From contig NZ_JAFBCK010000001.1 of the NCBI RefSeq assembly GCF_016907695.1, positions 6,746,001 to 6,810,000 on the forward strand: DNA of 64,000 bases. Reading direction: 5' to 3'. Within the stretch, counting starts at the first letter, position 1. Every line of letters starts with the position of its first letter. The notes beneath the pieces were generated by a model. It had not been told where the DNA came from. It ran no database searches and saw nothing but the letters and a program-made list of their open reading frames with translations. The translations under genes were made by a program, and so were the position numbers. Positions 34,311-43,063 of the stretch are shown here, one piece after another. Source of the stretch: Actinokineospora baliensis (GTDB taxonomy: Bacteria > Actinomycetota > Actinomycetes > Mycobacteriales > Pseudonocardiaceae).

Positions 34311-35153
34311 TCAGGAACCGGCCTGCGGGTTGGCCTTCTGCTCCTGGGCCACCCGCTGCTGGATCTCGGCCTGGATGTTGGCCGCGGCCGCCTGGTTGGC
34401 GGTCGGGCCGCTGGTGACCTGGCCGACCGCGCCGCCGCCCATGGAGGCGCGGATCTGCTCCAACCGGGACTGGCCAGCGAGCTCGGTGGTGGAGATCTGG
34501 ACCTCCATCATCCGGCCCTGCACCGAGTTCTGCGCCAGCTCCGCGGAGCCGAGGGCGGTGGTGTACCGCTTCTCGATCTTGTCGCGGACCTCCTCGAGGG
34601 AGGGGGTGTTGCCCGGCGCGGCCAGCTCGCTCATCTGGTTGAGCGAGCGCGACACCTGCTCCTGCATCTTGGCCTGCTCGAGCTGGCTGAGCAGCTTGGT
34701 GCGCTCGGCCAGCTTGTTCTGCAGCACCATCGCGTTGCGCTCGACGGCCTGCTTGGCCTGGCCCGCGGCCTGCAGCGCCTGGTCGTGCAGCGTCTTGAGG
34801 TCCTCGATGCCCTGCTCGGCGGTGACGAGCTGGGTGGCGAAGCCCTGCGCGGCGTTCTCGAACTGCTGCGCCTTCTGCTCGTCGCCCTTGGCCCGCGCCT
34901 CGTCGGCGAGCACCAGCGCCTGGCGCGCCGAGGCCTGCAGCTTCTCCACGTCGCCGAGCTGGCGGTTGAGCTTCATCTCCAGCTGGCGCTGGTTGCCGAT
35001 CACCGCGGCGGCCTGCTGGGAGAGCGCCTGGTGCTGCCGCTGCGCCTCCTCGATGGCCTGCTGGATCTGCACCTTCGGGTCGGCGTGCTCATCGATCTTC
35101 GACGAGAACGACGCCATGAGGTACTTCCAGAACTTCACGAACGGGTTGGCCAT
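34311..35153 (-). CDS. pspA: PspA/IM30 (ESCRT-III-like) membrane-stress protein
   Basis: A 280-residue PspA/Vipp1-family protein. The amphipathic N-terminal helix [16 protein letters not shown] precedes a long coiled coil typical of the family ([20 protein letters not shown], then [20 protein letters not shown]). A C-terminal helix and a flexible Gln/Ala-rich tail follow. It assembles on damaged cytoplasmic membrane. An ECF-type promoter lies 70-95 bp upstream, so it can be expressed independently of clgR. The ATG follows a GGAGGACGACG site. Confidence 0.95.
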   Translation of the reverse strand: MANPFVKFWKYLMASFSSKIDEHADPKVQIQQAIEEAQRQHQALSQQAAAVIGNQRQLEMKLNRQLGDVEKLQASARQALVLADEARAKGDEQKAQQFENAAQGFATQLVTAEQGIEDLKTLHDQALQAAGQAKQAVERNAMVLQNKLAERTKLLSQLEQAKMQEQVSRSLNQMSELAAPGNTPSLEEVRDKIEKRYTTALGSAELAQNSVQGRMMEVQISTTELAGQSRLEQIRASMGGGAVGQVTSGPTANQAAAANIQAEIQQRVAQEQKANPQAGS

Positions 35154-35220
35154 CGTCGTCCTCCGCCTGCTTCATCCCTCTGCCGGTACCCCTGCTCACC
35201 CCGCGTGCCGACAACACGGC

Positions 35221-35246
35221 AACGGACCGGCACCTATGTTGGTTCC
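35221..35246 (-). promoter_or_regulatory. ECF (SigE-type) promoter of pspA
   Basis: On the minus strand GGAACC (35246-35241), a 16-bp spacer and CGTT (35224-35221) match the actinobacterial ECF/SigE consensus GGAAC-N16-17-GTT. Transcription would start about 60 bp before pspA. In mycobacteria the clgR-pspA locus is SigE-controlled, which supports the reading. Confidence 0.6.
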
Positions 35247-35423
35247 ACCCCCGCCCGGCGGAGGGGGTCCCATCTGTGGGTTCCATCGTGTCAGGTGCGT
35301 GCGGGCGGTTCCACCGGACCCAGCAGAAATCAGGGATCACCTCATGGATCTCCCCTGAGGAAGCGGACCGGTCTCCGGGGTATCCCCGGACCCCGGTCCC
35401 GCGGACGGGTCCCCCCACAGCGG

Positions 35424-35468
35424 CGAGCCCCCGCGGCGACCGGCGGTTGCGGTCGCCCCGGGGGCTCG
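35424..35468 (-). terminator. Terminator hairpin after clgR
   Basis: A 19-bp stem with one mismatch (CGAGCCCCC...CGGCGACCG pairing with CGGTCGCC...GGGGGCTCG) and a loop of about seven bases, 12 bp after the clgR stop. It would limit read-through into pspA. Confidence 0.75.
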
Positions 35469-35479
35469 TGGACGCGTGG

Positions 35480-35947
35480 TCAGGCGGCGAAAACGGCGCC
35501 CGCGCGGGCCTTGGGCATCGGCGGGTCGATGCGGTGGCTGAGCACCGGTTGGATCCGCAGGTCGGCCAGGTTCTCGCCGATCACCGCGGGCAACAGGCGC
35601 CCGCCCTCGACCGCGACGGCCTGGCCGGTGTCGGCACCGATGGCGTCGATGGCCTCGATCCCCTCCACCTGCTCGGCGCCGACCCGGTCGGGGACGCCGT
35701 GCTCGACGGAGGTGAGCGCGCCCATGTCCGAGGCGACCTTGTGCAGCAGTTCCGACAGCGGCAGCTCCAGCGCGTCGCAGATGGCGGCCAGCAGCTCGCT
35801 GGAGGCCTCCTTGCGGCCGCGTTCGACCTCGGAGAGGTAGCCGAGGCTGACCCGCGCGGAGCGGGACACCTCGCGCAGCGTGCGCCGCTGGTTGGTGCGG
35901 GCGTGTCGGAGCCGATCACCGATCGCCTCGCGCAACAGCACGGTCAT
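35480..35947 (-). CDS. clgR: ClgR transcriptional activator
   Basis: A 155-residue regulator with an N-terminal XRE helix-turn-helix ([20 protein letters not shown], then [20 protein letters not shown]) and a longer C-terminal arm. In actinobacteria ClgR activates clp protease genes and the psp locus. The last residues are AGAVFAA; a C-terminal Ala-Ala is the degron through which ClpXP removes ClgR and PopR in Streptomyces, so feedback proteolysis is likely. GGAGGTGCGCG precedes the ATG. A GTTCGC-N5-GCGGAC palindrome upstream fits autoactivation. Confidence 0.92.
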   Translation of the reverse strand: MTVLLREAIGDRLRHARTNQRRTLREVSRSARVSLGYLSEVERGRKEASSELLAAICDALELPLSELLHKVASDMGALTSVEHGVPDRVGAEQVEGIEAIDAIGADTGQAVAVEGGRLLPAVIGENLADLRIQPVLSHRIDPPMPKARAGAVFAA

Positions 35948-36087
35948 CGCGCACCTCCCTTCCTCGACTGGCCCGGGTCCGCGCCCCGCACCCGCCCTGG
36001 AGCAGGTGCCCGAGCGGGACGGCGCGCGGCCGTCACACCGACCACGTTACCCACGGGGACTGACCGCGCGCAGCGACTTCCCGGGTA

Positions 36088-36104
36088 GTCCGCCAAGAGC
36101 GAAC
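36088..36104. promoter_or_regulatory. ClgR operator upstream of clgR
   Basis: GTCCGC-CAAGA-GCGAAC (minus strand GTTCGC-TCTTG-GCGGAC) is an inverted repeat with one mismatch. It fits the known ClgR motif GTTCGC-N5-GCG and lies about 140 bp upstream of the clgR ATG, partly after the cinA stop. Confidence 0.6.
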
Positions 36105-36137
36105 GACCTGGGCGGGCACGCAGGGACGACCCCGGGT

Positions 36138-36611
36138 TCACTCCGAAAGGGTACCGAGGTCCACGCCGATGAGCGCGAGGACGCCCGCGACGGCCGCCGA
36201 GCGGACCTCCTCGCGGCCGCCGACGACCTCGATCAACTCCCGGCGCTCGCCGCGCGCGCTGACCAGGGCGATGTGCACGGTCCCCGGCGCGACCCCGTCC
36301 TGCGGGTCCGGACCGGCGACCCCGGTGAGGCCGACGCCGATGTCGGCCCCGCAGCGGGCGCGGGCACCGGCGGCGAGCTGGGCGGCGACTTCGGCGTTCA
36401 CCGCGCCGTGCGCGGCCAGCAGCGCGGGGTCGACCCCGGCGAGAGATGCCTTCAGGTCTGTGGCGTACACCACGAGCCCACCGCGCACGACCGCGCTGGC
36501 GCCTGGGACCTCCGTGAGGGTCGCCGTGACCAGCCCCGCGGTGAGCGACTCGGCCGTGGCGACGGTCTCCCCCGCCGCCTTGAGGGCGGCGACGACCTGG
36601 GCCGGGGTCAC
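36138..36611 (-). CDS. CinA-family nicotinamide-nucleotide amidohydrolase (PncC)
   Basis: A 157-residue stand-alone CinA C-terminal domain, which deamidates NMN in NAD recycling. Typical motifs are ETVATAESLTAGLVTATLT, GGLVVYATDLKASL, and GLTGVAGPDPQDGVAPGTVH. The GTG start overlaps the pgsA stop as GTGA, so pgsA and this gene are coupled. It sits between pgsA and clgR, an insertion relative to the M. tuberculosis order. Confidence 0.92.
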   Translation of the reverse strand: MTPAQVVAALKAAGETVATAESLTAGLVTATLTEVPGASAVVRGGLVVYATDLKASLAGVDPALLAAHGAVNAEVAAQLAAGARARCGADIGVGLTGVAGPDPQDGVAPGTVHIALVSARGERRELIEVVGGREEVRSAAVAGVLALIGVDLGTLSE

Positions 36612-37327
36612 TTGCCGATGGCGCGCAGGCCGCGGGCCCGCAGCCGGACGGCGCGGATGACGTAGTCGACGCCGGTGACCACGGTCAGCACGACGGCCAG
36701 GCCCATGGACAGCCACGCGACCGGGGTCAGCCAGTCCGGCAGCGGCAGCAGGAAGGCGCCGATCGCGAAGACCTGGGTGAGCGTCTTGACCTTGCCGCCG
36801 CGGCTGGCCGGGATGACGCCGTGCCGGATCACCCAGAAGCGCAGCAGGGTGACCCCCACCTCGCGGACGGCGATCACCAGGGTGATCCACCAGGGCAGCT
36901 CGCCGAGTGCGCTGAGGCCGAACAGCGCGGCCCCGGTGAGCGCCTTGTCCGCGATCGGGTCGACGATCTTGCCGAAGTCGGTGATCAGGCCGTGCTTGCG
37001 GGCGAGCTTGCCGTCGACGTGGTCGGTGATGGAGGCCAGCGCGAACACCGCGAACGCCACCAGCCGCCAGGTGCTGTCGGTGCCGTCCTCGGTGAACAGG
37101 GCCAGCAGGAACACCGGGACCAGCACGAGCCGGGTCATGGTGAGCAGGTTTGCCACGTTGAGCAGCGGCACCTGGGTGGGCTCCGGCAGCTCCGGTGCGG
37201 TCGTGGCGCTGACCGCGACGACCGGTGGGACGGTGCTCAGGTCGACGGGGTCGGCGACGGTCGGGGTCATCACCTCGGCGCGGTCGTCGCCGCCCACGGT
37301 GTCGCCGCCGGTCGCCGCGGAGCTCAT
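36608..37327 (-). CDS. pgsA: CDP-alcohol phosphatidyltransferase, PgsA type
   Basis: A 239-residue membrane enzyme making phosphatidylglycerol phosphate from CDP-diacylglycerol. The CDP-alcohol motif D-G-x2-A-R-x8-G-x3-D-x3-D is seen in [20 protein letters not shown] with VDPIADKAL. About six membrane helices follow a 60-residue hydrophilic N-terminus. The ATG overlaps the rimO stop as ATGA. Position beside clgR corresponds to pgsA3 (Rv2746c). Confidence 0.92.
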   Translation of the reverse strand: MSSAATGGDTVGGDDRAEVMTPTVADPVDLSTVPPVVAVSATTAPELPEPTQVPLLNVANLLTMTRLVLVPVFLLALFTEDGTDSTWRLVAFAVFALASITDHVDGKLARKHGLITDFGKIVDPIADKALTGAALFGLSALGELPWWITLVIAVREVGVTLLRFWVIRHGVIPASRGGKVKTLTQVFAIGAFLLPLPDWLTPVAWLSMGLAVVLTVVTGVDYVIRAVRLRARGLRAIGK

Positions 37328-38760
37328 TGCGGCCCCGGGTTCGCGCGCGGGATGACCTCGAGCACCTCGACCACCAGGTCGACGCCCTCGGTGTCGACCA
37401 CGCGGGCGCGCAGCAGGTCGCCCGCGGCGTACTTCTCGCCGTCGAGCACCACGCACTCGCCGTCGACCTCGGGCGCCTGGTGCGCGGCGCGGCCGACGCA
37501 GTCCTCGTCGTCGGTCTCCTCGCGCTCGACGAGGACCACGACCTCGGTGCCGATCCGGTCCTCGGCGCGCTGGGCGGTCAGCTCCTCGGCCAGCGCGGAG
37601 ATCCGCGCGACCCGCGCGGCGATGGTGTCCGCGTCGAGCTTGCCGTCGAGGTTCTCCGCCTCGGTGCCGTCCTCGTCGGAGTAGCCGAACACGCCGACCG
37701 CGTCCAGCCTGGCCCCGGTGAGGAACCGGACCAGCTCGTCGACGTCGGCCTCGGTCTCCCCGGGGAACCCGACGATGACGTTGCTGCGGATGCCCGCCTC
37801 GGGGGCCAGGGCGCGGATCTGCTCGACCAGGCCGAGGAAGGACTCGGTGTTGCCGAAGCGGCGCATGCGGCGCAGGACGGGCTCGCTGGAGTGCTGGAAG
37901 GACATGTCGAAGTAGTCCGCGACGCCGTGTGTGGTGGCTATCGCGCGCAAGAGGTTCGGCCTGGTCTCGGCGGGCTGCAGGTACGACACGCGCACCCGGT
38001 CGATCCCGGGGATCGCGGCGAGGCGCGTCAAGACGGCCTCCAGCGCGCCTTGGCCCGCGTGCTCACGACCGAGGTCCTTGCCGTAAGAGGTGGAGTTCTC
38101 GCTGACCAGCACGATCTCGCGTACCCCCTGCTGGGCCAGCCACACCCCCTCGGCCACGATCTCGTCCGGTACGCGGGAGACGAAGGACCCGCGGAAGGAC
38201 GGGATGGCGCAGAACGAGCAGCGCCGGTCGCAGCCGGAGGCGATCTTGAGCGAGGCCACCGGGCCGTCGTCGAGCCGCTTGCGGGCCACGGTCGGCCCCC
38301 AGGCGTGGCCGGGCACGGTGACGTCGGTGCGCTGCCGCTCGACCGGGGAGATCGGCAGCAGCGTGCGCCGGTCGACCGGGACGTGCGAGGGGATGCTGTG
38401 CCCCGCGATGACGTCGCCGAGCCGCTCGGCCAGGTCCGGGTAGTGGTCGAACCCCAGGACGGCGGCGGCCTCGGGCAGGCTCTCGGCCAGTTCGGTGCCG
38501 TAGCGCTGCGCCATGCACCCCACCGCGACGACCTTCGCCCCGGTGTCGGCCGCGGCCAGCAGCGTGTCCACCGAGTCCTTCTTGGCCGACTCGACGAACC
38601 CGCAGGTGTTGACCACGATCACATCGGGGGTCTCCTCGGCGTCGACCAGGTCCCAGCCGCCCCCGGCCAGCCGCCCGGCCAACTCCTCGGAGTCGACCTC
38701 GTTGCGGGCGCACCCGAGGGTGAGCATGGCGACACGGCGTGGTGTGGTGGGAGAGGACAC
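37324..38760 (-). CDS. rimO: RimO, ribosomal protein S12 methylthiotransferase
   Basis: A 478-residue radical-SAM enzyme that methylthiolates S12 Asp88. The N-terminal MTTase domain holds cluster cysteines in [27 protein letters not shown] and [10 protein letters not shown]. The radical-SAM core has [19 protein letters not shown] (CxxxCxxC), and a TRAM domain ends the protein. GTG 38760 is the first residue of the homologous region; a longer frame upstream is not conserved-looking. It heads the rimO-pgsA-cinA chain with 4-bp overlaps. Confidence 0.95.
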   Translation of the reverse strand: MSSPTTPRRVAMLTLGCARNEVDSEELAGRLAGGGWDLVDAEETPDVIVVNTCGFVESAKKDSVDTLLAAADTGAKVVAVGCMAQRYGTELAESLPEAAAVLGFDHYPDLAERLGDVIAGHSIPSHVPVDRRTLLPISPVERQRTDVTVPGHAWGPTVARKRLDDGPVASLKIASGCDRRCSFCAIPSFRGSFVSRVPDEIVAEGVWLAQQGVREIVLVSENSTSYGKDLGREHAGQGALEAVLTRLAAIPGIDRVRVSYLQPAETRPNLLRAIATTHGVADYFDMSFQHSSEPVLRRMRRFGNTESFLGLVEQIRALAPEAGIRSNVIVGFPGETEADVDELVRFLTGARLDAVGVFGYSDEDGTEAENLDGKLDADTIAARVARISALAEELTAQRAEDRIGTEVVVLVEREETDDEDCVGRAAHQAPEVDGECVVLDGEKYAAGDLLRARVVDTEGVDLVVEVLEVIPRANPGPQ

Positions 38761-38834
38761 GGGCCAAGGGTAACCGCCCGGTGTCCAGGGGTTGGACACG
38801 TGCTTCCCGACCGCCCCTGGGACAGGATGACCCC

Positions 38835-39173
38835 ATGGTGACCGAGGACGACGTGCGCGCGGCAGCGTTGGCGCTACCTGGCACGACGGAGAAGCCCTCT
38901 TACGGCACCCCGGGCTTCCGCGTGAAGGACAAGCTTTTCGCCCGGTTGAAGGACCCCGTGACGCTGGTGGCCTGGGTGGCGGACGAGTCCGAGAAGCACG
39001 CACTCATCGCGGAGGACCCCACCCGCTACTTCACCACCCCGCACTACGACGGCTACGCCTCCGTACTCGTGCGGCTCTCGGAGATAGAGGTCGCGGACCT
39101 GGAAGACATCCTCTTGGAGGCCTGGCGGGTCCGCGCCCCCTCTCGCTTGGTCGCCGAGTTCGACGCGACCTGA
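38835..39173 (+). CDS. MmcQ/YjbR-like protein
   Basis: A 112-residue single-domain protein beginning [20 protein letters not shown] and containing [17 protein letters not shown] and [16 protein letters not shown], the family signature. The fold binds DNA in some members but function here is unknown. It is divergent from rimO with a 75-bp gap and ends 5 bp before the stop of the convergent thiolase gene. Confidence 0.88.
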   Translation: MVTEDDVRAAALALPGTTEKPSYGTPGFRVKDKLFARLKDPVTLVAWVADESEKHALIAEDPTRYFTTPHYDGYASVLVRLSEIEVADLEDILLEAWRVRAPSRLVAEFDAT

Positions 39174-39177
39174 CCGG

Positions 39178-40362
39178 TCAGAGCCGCTCGAACACCGCCG
39201 CGAGGCCCTGGCCCCCGCCGATGCACATCGTCTCCAGCCCGTACCGCCCGTCGACCCGGCGCAGGCCGTGGAGCAGCGTCGCCAGGACCCGCCCACCCGT
39301 CGCGCCGAGCGGGTGTCCCAGGGAAATGCCGGAGCCGCTGACGTTGGTGCGGTCCCAGTCGGTGTCCTTGAAGCCCCACTCCCGGGTGACCGCGATGACC
39401 TGGGCCGCGAACGCCTCGTTGAGCTCGATCAGGTCGATGTCGGCGAGGGTGAGGCCCGCGCGCTCCAGCGCGCGCGCCGTGGCCGGGACCGGGCCCAGGC
39501 CCATGCGGGCGGGTTCGACACCGGAGACCGACCAGCTGACCAGGCGGGCGAAGGGGCGCAGGCCGAGGTCCGCGGCGAGCTCCGGGGTGGTCACCAGGCA
39601 CGCGGCGGCGCCGTCGTTCTGGCCGCTGGCGTTCCCGGCGGTCACGGTGGCCTCGGGGTCCTGGTGGCGCATGATCGGCTTGAGCTTGCCGAGGGACTCG
39701 ATGTTGGCGTCGGCGCGCGGGTGTTCGTCGCGGGTGACCTCGCCGACCGGGACGAGTTCGGCGTCGAAGTGGCCCGCGGCGATGGCCGCGACCGCCCGCT
39801 GGTGCGAGCGCAGGGACAGCTCGTCCTGCTCTTGGCGGCTGATGCCGTAGTCGCGGCGGAGGTTCTCGGCGGTCTCGACCATGCCGCCGGGCACGGGGTG
39901 GTTGACCCCGCCCGCGGTCACCCTCGCGCGCGCAAGGCGGTCGTGCAGCTCCACCCCGGTGCCCTTGACCCCCCACCGCATGGCCGTGGAGTAGAACTCG
40001 ACCTGGCTCATGTTCTCCGCGCCGCCCGCGATGACGACGTCGTTGGCGCCGGTCTGCACGCGCATCGCGGCGTCGACGACCGCCTGCAGGCCCGACCCGC
40101 AGCGGCGGTCGACCTGGGTGCCGGGCACGGAGATCGGCAGGCCCGCGTCGAGCGCGGCGACCCGGCCCAGCGCCGGGGCGTCGCCGTTGGGGTGGCACTG
40201 GCCGAACACGACGTCCTCGACCAGCGCCGGGTCGACACCGGTGCGCCGGAGGAGCTCGGTGATCACCGTCGCGGCGAGGGTGGTGACACCGACCCCGGTG
40301 AACACCCCGCCGAAGCGGCCGACCGGGGTGCGGAGCGGCTCGCAGATCACGGCCTCGCGCAT
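39178..40362 (-). CDS. Thiolase (acetyl-CoA C-acetyltransferase)
   Basis: A 394-residue thiolase of the biosynthetic/degradative group. The acyl-accepting cysteine is in VDRRCGSGLQAV, followed by AGGAENMSQVEFYS, NASGQNDGAAA, IELNEAFAAQVIA, and the catalytic His in GHPLGATGGR and Cys in MCIGGGQGLAAVF. It interconverts acyl-CoA plus acetyl-CoA and 3-ketoacyl-CoA. GAGGAG precedes the ATG. It is a single gene without neighbouring beta-oxidation genes, so the pathway is open. Confidence 0.95.
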   Translation of the reverse strand: MREAVICEPLRTPVGRFGGVFTGVGVTTLAATVITELLRRTGVDPALVEDVVFGQCHPNGDAPALGRVAALDAGLPISVPGTQVDRRCGSGLQAVVDAAMRVQTGANDVVIAGGAENMSQVEFYSTAMRWGVKGTGVELHDRLARARVTAGGVNHPVPGGMVETAENLRRDYGISRQEQDELSLRSHQRAVAAIAAGHFDAELVPVGEVTRDEHPRADANIESLGKLKPIMRHQDPEATVTAGNASGQNDGAAACLVTTPELAADLGLRPFARLVSWSVSGVEPARMGLGPVPATARALERAGLTLADIDLIELNEAFAAQVIAVTREWGFKDTDWDRTNVSGSGISLGHPLGATGGRVLATLLHGLRRVDGRYGLETMCIGGGQGLAAVFERL

Positions 40363-40445
40363 GGGACTCCTCTGGTTGGTTCGGCAGGCGTGTCGATTCT
40401 GCCCGTGGCCGGGCCGCCGCGTCGCGGGGTCTAAGTTGAGCCGTT

Positions 40446-40940
40446 GTGAACCCCCTGGTACGGCGGGCGCGGGTGACCGATGTCCGCGCCATGAAGGCAG
40501 TCATCGACACCTACGTCGGCAAGGTCCTGCTCGCCAAGGCGCTGGTGACGCTCTACGAGGACATCCAGGAGTTCTGGGTGGCCGAGGTGGACGGCGAGCT
40601 GGTCGGCTGCGGCGCGCTGCACGTGCTGTGGGAGGACATCGCCGAGATCCGCACCATCGCGGTGGCGCCGAGCGCGCGCGGCAAGGGGGTCGGGCACATC
40701 CTGGCCCGCCAGCTGATCGAGGTCGCCCGCGAGCTGGGCCTCGGCCGGATCTTCGTGCTCACCTTCGAGACCGAGTTCTTCGCCGGGCACGGGTTCGTGG
40801 CCATCGACGGGACCCCGGTGAGTCCGGAGGTCTACGCCGAGATGCGCCGGTCGATGGACGAGGGCGTGGCGGAGTTCCTGGACCTGGAGTACGTCAAGCC
40901 CAACACCCTGGGCAACACGAGGATGCTTCTCAAGCTCTGA
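40446..40940 (+). CDS. argA: Amino-acid N-acetyltransferase (ArgA type, GNAT)
   Basis: A 164-residue GNAT enzyme, probably N-acetylglutamate synthase for arginine synthesis. The acetyl-CoA loop is IAVAPSARGKGVGHILARQL. VLTFETEFFAGHGFVAIDGT and DLEYVKPNTLGNTRMLL match short actinobacterial ArgA proteins such as Rv2747. Position between pgsA/clgR and ftsK mirrors the mycobacterial order. It starts at GTG 40446, divergent from the thiolase. The stop abuts a 22-bp palindrome. Confidence 0.88.
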   Translation: MNPLVRRARVTDVRAMKAVIDTYVGKVLLAKALVTLYEDIQEFWVAEVDGELVGCGALHVLWEDIAEIRTIAVAPSARGKGVGHILARQLIEVARELGLGRIFVLTFETEFFAGHGFVAIDGTPVSPEVYAEMRRSMDEGVAEFLDLEYVKPNTLGNTRMLLKL

Positions 40941-40941
40941 T

Positions 40942-40963
40942 TCTTCGAGTGTTCACTCGAAGA
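40942..40963. promoter_or_regulatory. Perfect 22-bp palindrome between argA and merR
   Basis: TCTTCGAGTG-TT-CACTCGAAGA has two perfect 10-bp arms with a two-base centre, directly after the argA stop and 4 bp upstream of the merR -35. The tiny centre suits a protein-binding site better than a terminator loop. Confidence 0.6.
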
Positions 40964-40966
40964 GTC

Positions 40967-40996
40967 TTGACTCGTACCGCGCGGACCCACCATGAT
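40967..40996 (+). promoter_or_regulatory. Promoter of the MerR gene, probably leaderless
   Basis: TTGACT (40967-40972), an 18-bp spacer and CATGAT (40991-40996) put the transcription start at about 41003-41005, at the GTG start codon. Confidence 0.55.
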
Positions 40997-41004
40997 CGTG
41001 TCTC

Positions 41005-41919
41005 GTGGGACGGGACACCGCGCTGACCGTCGAGCAGCTCGCCGCCGAGGCGGGACTGCCGACGAGCACGATCCGCATGTACCAGACGAAGGGCCTGCTG
41101 CACGCGCCGCGGCGGCGGGGCCGAACGGCCCGCTACGACAGCACGCACGTCGAGCGGCTGGGTCTGGTGCACCGGTTGCAGCAGCGCGGCTTCTCCCTGA
41201 CCGCGATAGCCGAGCTCATCGCCGCGCGAGACCTGGGGGCCCGCGTCGGCGATGTGCTCGGCCTCGACGGGACCGGCGGACCGGACGACTGGGTGCCGCT
41301 GCGGGTCGGCGAACTGCTCTCGACCGCGCCCGCCAGGCAGCTCAAGCCCACCCTGGTCGCGCGGGCGACCAGGACCGGGCTGCTGCGCTGGCGCCGCGGC
41401 TGGCCGCACACCCGGCGGTGGTCGGCGGAGGCGGGCATGCGGTTGACCCGCCTCGGCGTGCCGCAAGTCGAGATGCTCGACGCCTTCGACCGGGTGCACG
41501 CCGCGAGCGCCGAGATCGCCGCGGACTTCACCGCGCTGTTCGAGAAGCACCTGTGGCCGTCGCTGGCCGCCCACGCCGCCGAGGAAGACCAACTGGAGCA
41601 GGTCCGCGCCCTGCTGCTCGAGCTCACCGAGACCGCCCAGTCGGTGGTGGCGGGCGCGTTGCGCGAGGCCATCCGCACCGCGGCCGAGACCTTCGCCGCG
41701 GAGCAGGACCTGCTGCCAGACGACGGCGACGCGCCGTGGGCGAGCCACACGCCGCCGGTGCTGGTGCGGCCGGACGACGAACCGGACGACCCGGCGCCCA
41801 GCGACGCCGAGATCCAGTGCTTCCTCGACGAGATCGTCCAGTCCCCCGACGGGCCCGACGAGCACAGTGGACGATCCACAGGGGTCCCCGGCGCGGACCA
41901 AGGGGGACCTCAGGGTTGA
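41005..41919 (+). CDS. MerR-family transcriptional regulator
   Basis: A 304-residue regulator with an N-terminal MerR winged helix (TVEQLAAEAGLPTSTIRMYQ, KGLLHAPRRRGRTARYD). A long helical effector region and an acidic, disordered C-terminus rich in Asp and Pro follow. No metal-binding cysteine cluster is seen, so the ligand is not a thiol-bound metal. The GTG has no ribosome site, in keeping with a leaderless transcript from the promoter just upstream. The palindrome before its -35 may be its own operator, although MerR sites usually lie between -35 and -10. Confidence 0.88.
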   Translation: MGRDTALTVEQLAAEAGLPTSTIRMYQTKGLLHAPRRRGRTARYDSTHVERLGLVHRLQQRGFSLTAIAELIAARDLGARVGDVLGLDGTGGPDDWVPLRVGELLSTAPARQLKPTLVARATRTGLLRWRRGWPHTRRWSAEAGMRLTRLGVPQVEMLDAFDRVHAASAEIAADFTALFEKHLWPSLAAHAAEEDQLEQVRALLLELTETAQSVVAGALREAIRTAAETFAAEQDLLPDDGDAPWASHTPPVLVRPDDEPDDPAPSDAEIQCFLDEIVQSPDGPDEHSGRSTGVPGADQGGPQG

Positions 41920-42059
41920 CCGGACCCCTTGCCGGGCAAGGGAAACCTCGCGGCCACCCAGCGTTCCCCCCGGATCGCCCGAACGGTGGTGCCGCGGGGA
42001 CGGGCGGGCGGTGCGTAATTGTCCCACCGACCGCGCCCCCTTCCCGCGAGGAGCACGCC

Positions 42060-42512
42060 GTGCCCAACTCCACCCTCCGCCGCTTCGGCCGCGGTGTCGT
42101 CACCACGATCGCCGTGAGCGCCGCCCTGGTCACCGGGGCGGGCGTCGCCGCAGCCGACCTGAGCCAGGCGCAGCTGCGGTCGACCACCGACAGCTACCTG
42201 TTCTCCCAGAGCCTGAACCAGTTCCAGACCACGCGGGCCAACCGGCCGTACGCCACCCAGCTGGACTGGTCCTCCGACGGGTGCTCCAACTCCCCCGACA
42301 ACCCGTTCGGCTTCACCTTCGTGAAGGCCTGCTACCGGCACGACTTCGGCTACCGCAACTACAAGAAGCAGGGCCGGTTCACCGAGACCACGCGCCTGTC
42401 GATCGACAACAACTTCAAGACCGACCTGTACACGATCTGCGCGGGCAACTGGTCGTGCAACCGCACCGCGGACGTCTACTACGCGGCGGTCCGCCAGTTC
42501 GGCAACAGCTGA
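42060..42512 (+). CDS. Secreted phospholipase A2 (prokaryotic type)
   Basis: A 150-residue exported enzyme. The signal peptide runs to about residue 32 (SAALVTGAGVAAADLS). The mature domain has the calcium and active-site region LDWSSDGCSNSPDNPFGFTF, then KACYRHDFGYRNYKKQG with the catalytic His-Asp pair. Further cysteines at ICAGNWSC complete two disulfides. This matches Streptomyces violaceoruber PLA2. It hydrolyses the sn-2 ester of phospholipids outside the cell. GTG 42060 has GAGGAG seven bases upstream. It ends at a strong hairpin shared with the convergent lipoprotein gene. Confidence 0.93.
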   Translation: MPNSTLRRFGRGVVTTIAVSAALVTGAGVAAADLSQAQLRSTTDSYLFSQSLNQFQTTRANRPYATQLDWSSDGCSNSPDNPFGFTFVKACYRHDFGYRNYKKQGRFTETTRLSIDNNFKTDLYTICAGNWSCNRTADVYYAAVRQFGNS

Positions 42513-42524
42513 TCGGCCGCGATC

Positions 42525-42557
42525 GGGTGGGACCGGGCCCCGCGCCCGGTCCCACCC
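42525..42557. terminator. Bidirectional terminator hairpin
   Basis: Perfect 14-bp stem GGGTGGGACCGGGC / GCCCGGTCCCACCC with a five-base loop, between the convergent PLA2 and lipoprotein genes. There is no T-run, as is common in this lineage. Confidence 0.8.
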
Positions 42558-42564
42558 GCCGCGA

Positions 42565-42999
42565 TCACGCCTTGCGGACCACCAGCGTGGCGACCGCACC
42601 CGGCACGTCGAGCTTCACCAGGCTGACCTTGTAGCCGCCCGCCTCCGCCTCCATCGGGAACTGCTTGTTCGTGTGGACCTGCACCGCCGAGCCCGCCAGG
42701 GTCAGCTCCACCGTCGCGTCGCCCTCCCAGACGCACGCCTGGCCGGGCTTGCACCGGCTGTCCTGGGAGACCTCGCGGAAGGCGATCAGCACGTCGGAGT
42801 CCGACAGGGCGGTCGACTCGCCGCGCTCCAGGTCGAACTCGGTGTTGAGCGGCGGACCCACCCGCTCGGTCGTCGTCGGCTGCGCGGGGATCGTCGGACC
42901 ACCCCCGCCGGGGGCACCGTTCGCGGCCTTGCCGCACGCGGACAGCATCACCAGCGCGCCCGCGGCCACGAGCACCTTGGTCATCGCACTCATCTTCAT
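42565..42999 (-). CDS. Lipoprotein of unknown function
   Basis: A 144-residue lipoprotein. The signal sequence MKMSAMTKVLVAAGALVMLS ends in the lipobox LSAC (Cys about residue 22), followed by a Gly/Pro/Thr-rich linker and a beta-rich domain containing two further cysteines (DSRCKPGQACVWEGDATVEL). The CxxxxxC-W pattern with charged strands resembles small inhibitor-like or ligand-binding lipoproteins, but no family is certain. ATG 42999 follows GAGGAGTGGCG. It lies downstream of the DUF5684 gene on the same strand. Confidence 0.8.
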   Translation of the reverse strand: MKMSAMTKVLVAAGALVMLSACGKAANGAPGGGGPTIPAQPTTTERVGPPLNTEFDLERGESTALSDSDVLIAFREVSQDSRCKPGQACVWEGDATVELTLAGSAVQVHTNKQFPMEAEAGGYKVSLVKLDVPGAVATLVVRKA

Positions 43000-43063
43000 C
43001 GCCACTCCTCACCCTCGCCCACAAGACGGTGCGGGCGAGGGATCGGGTTGCATCGCCGGACGA

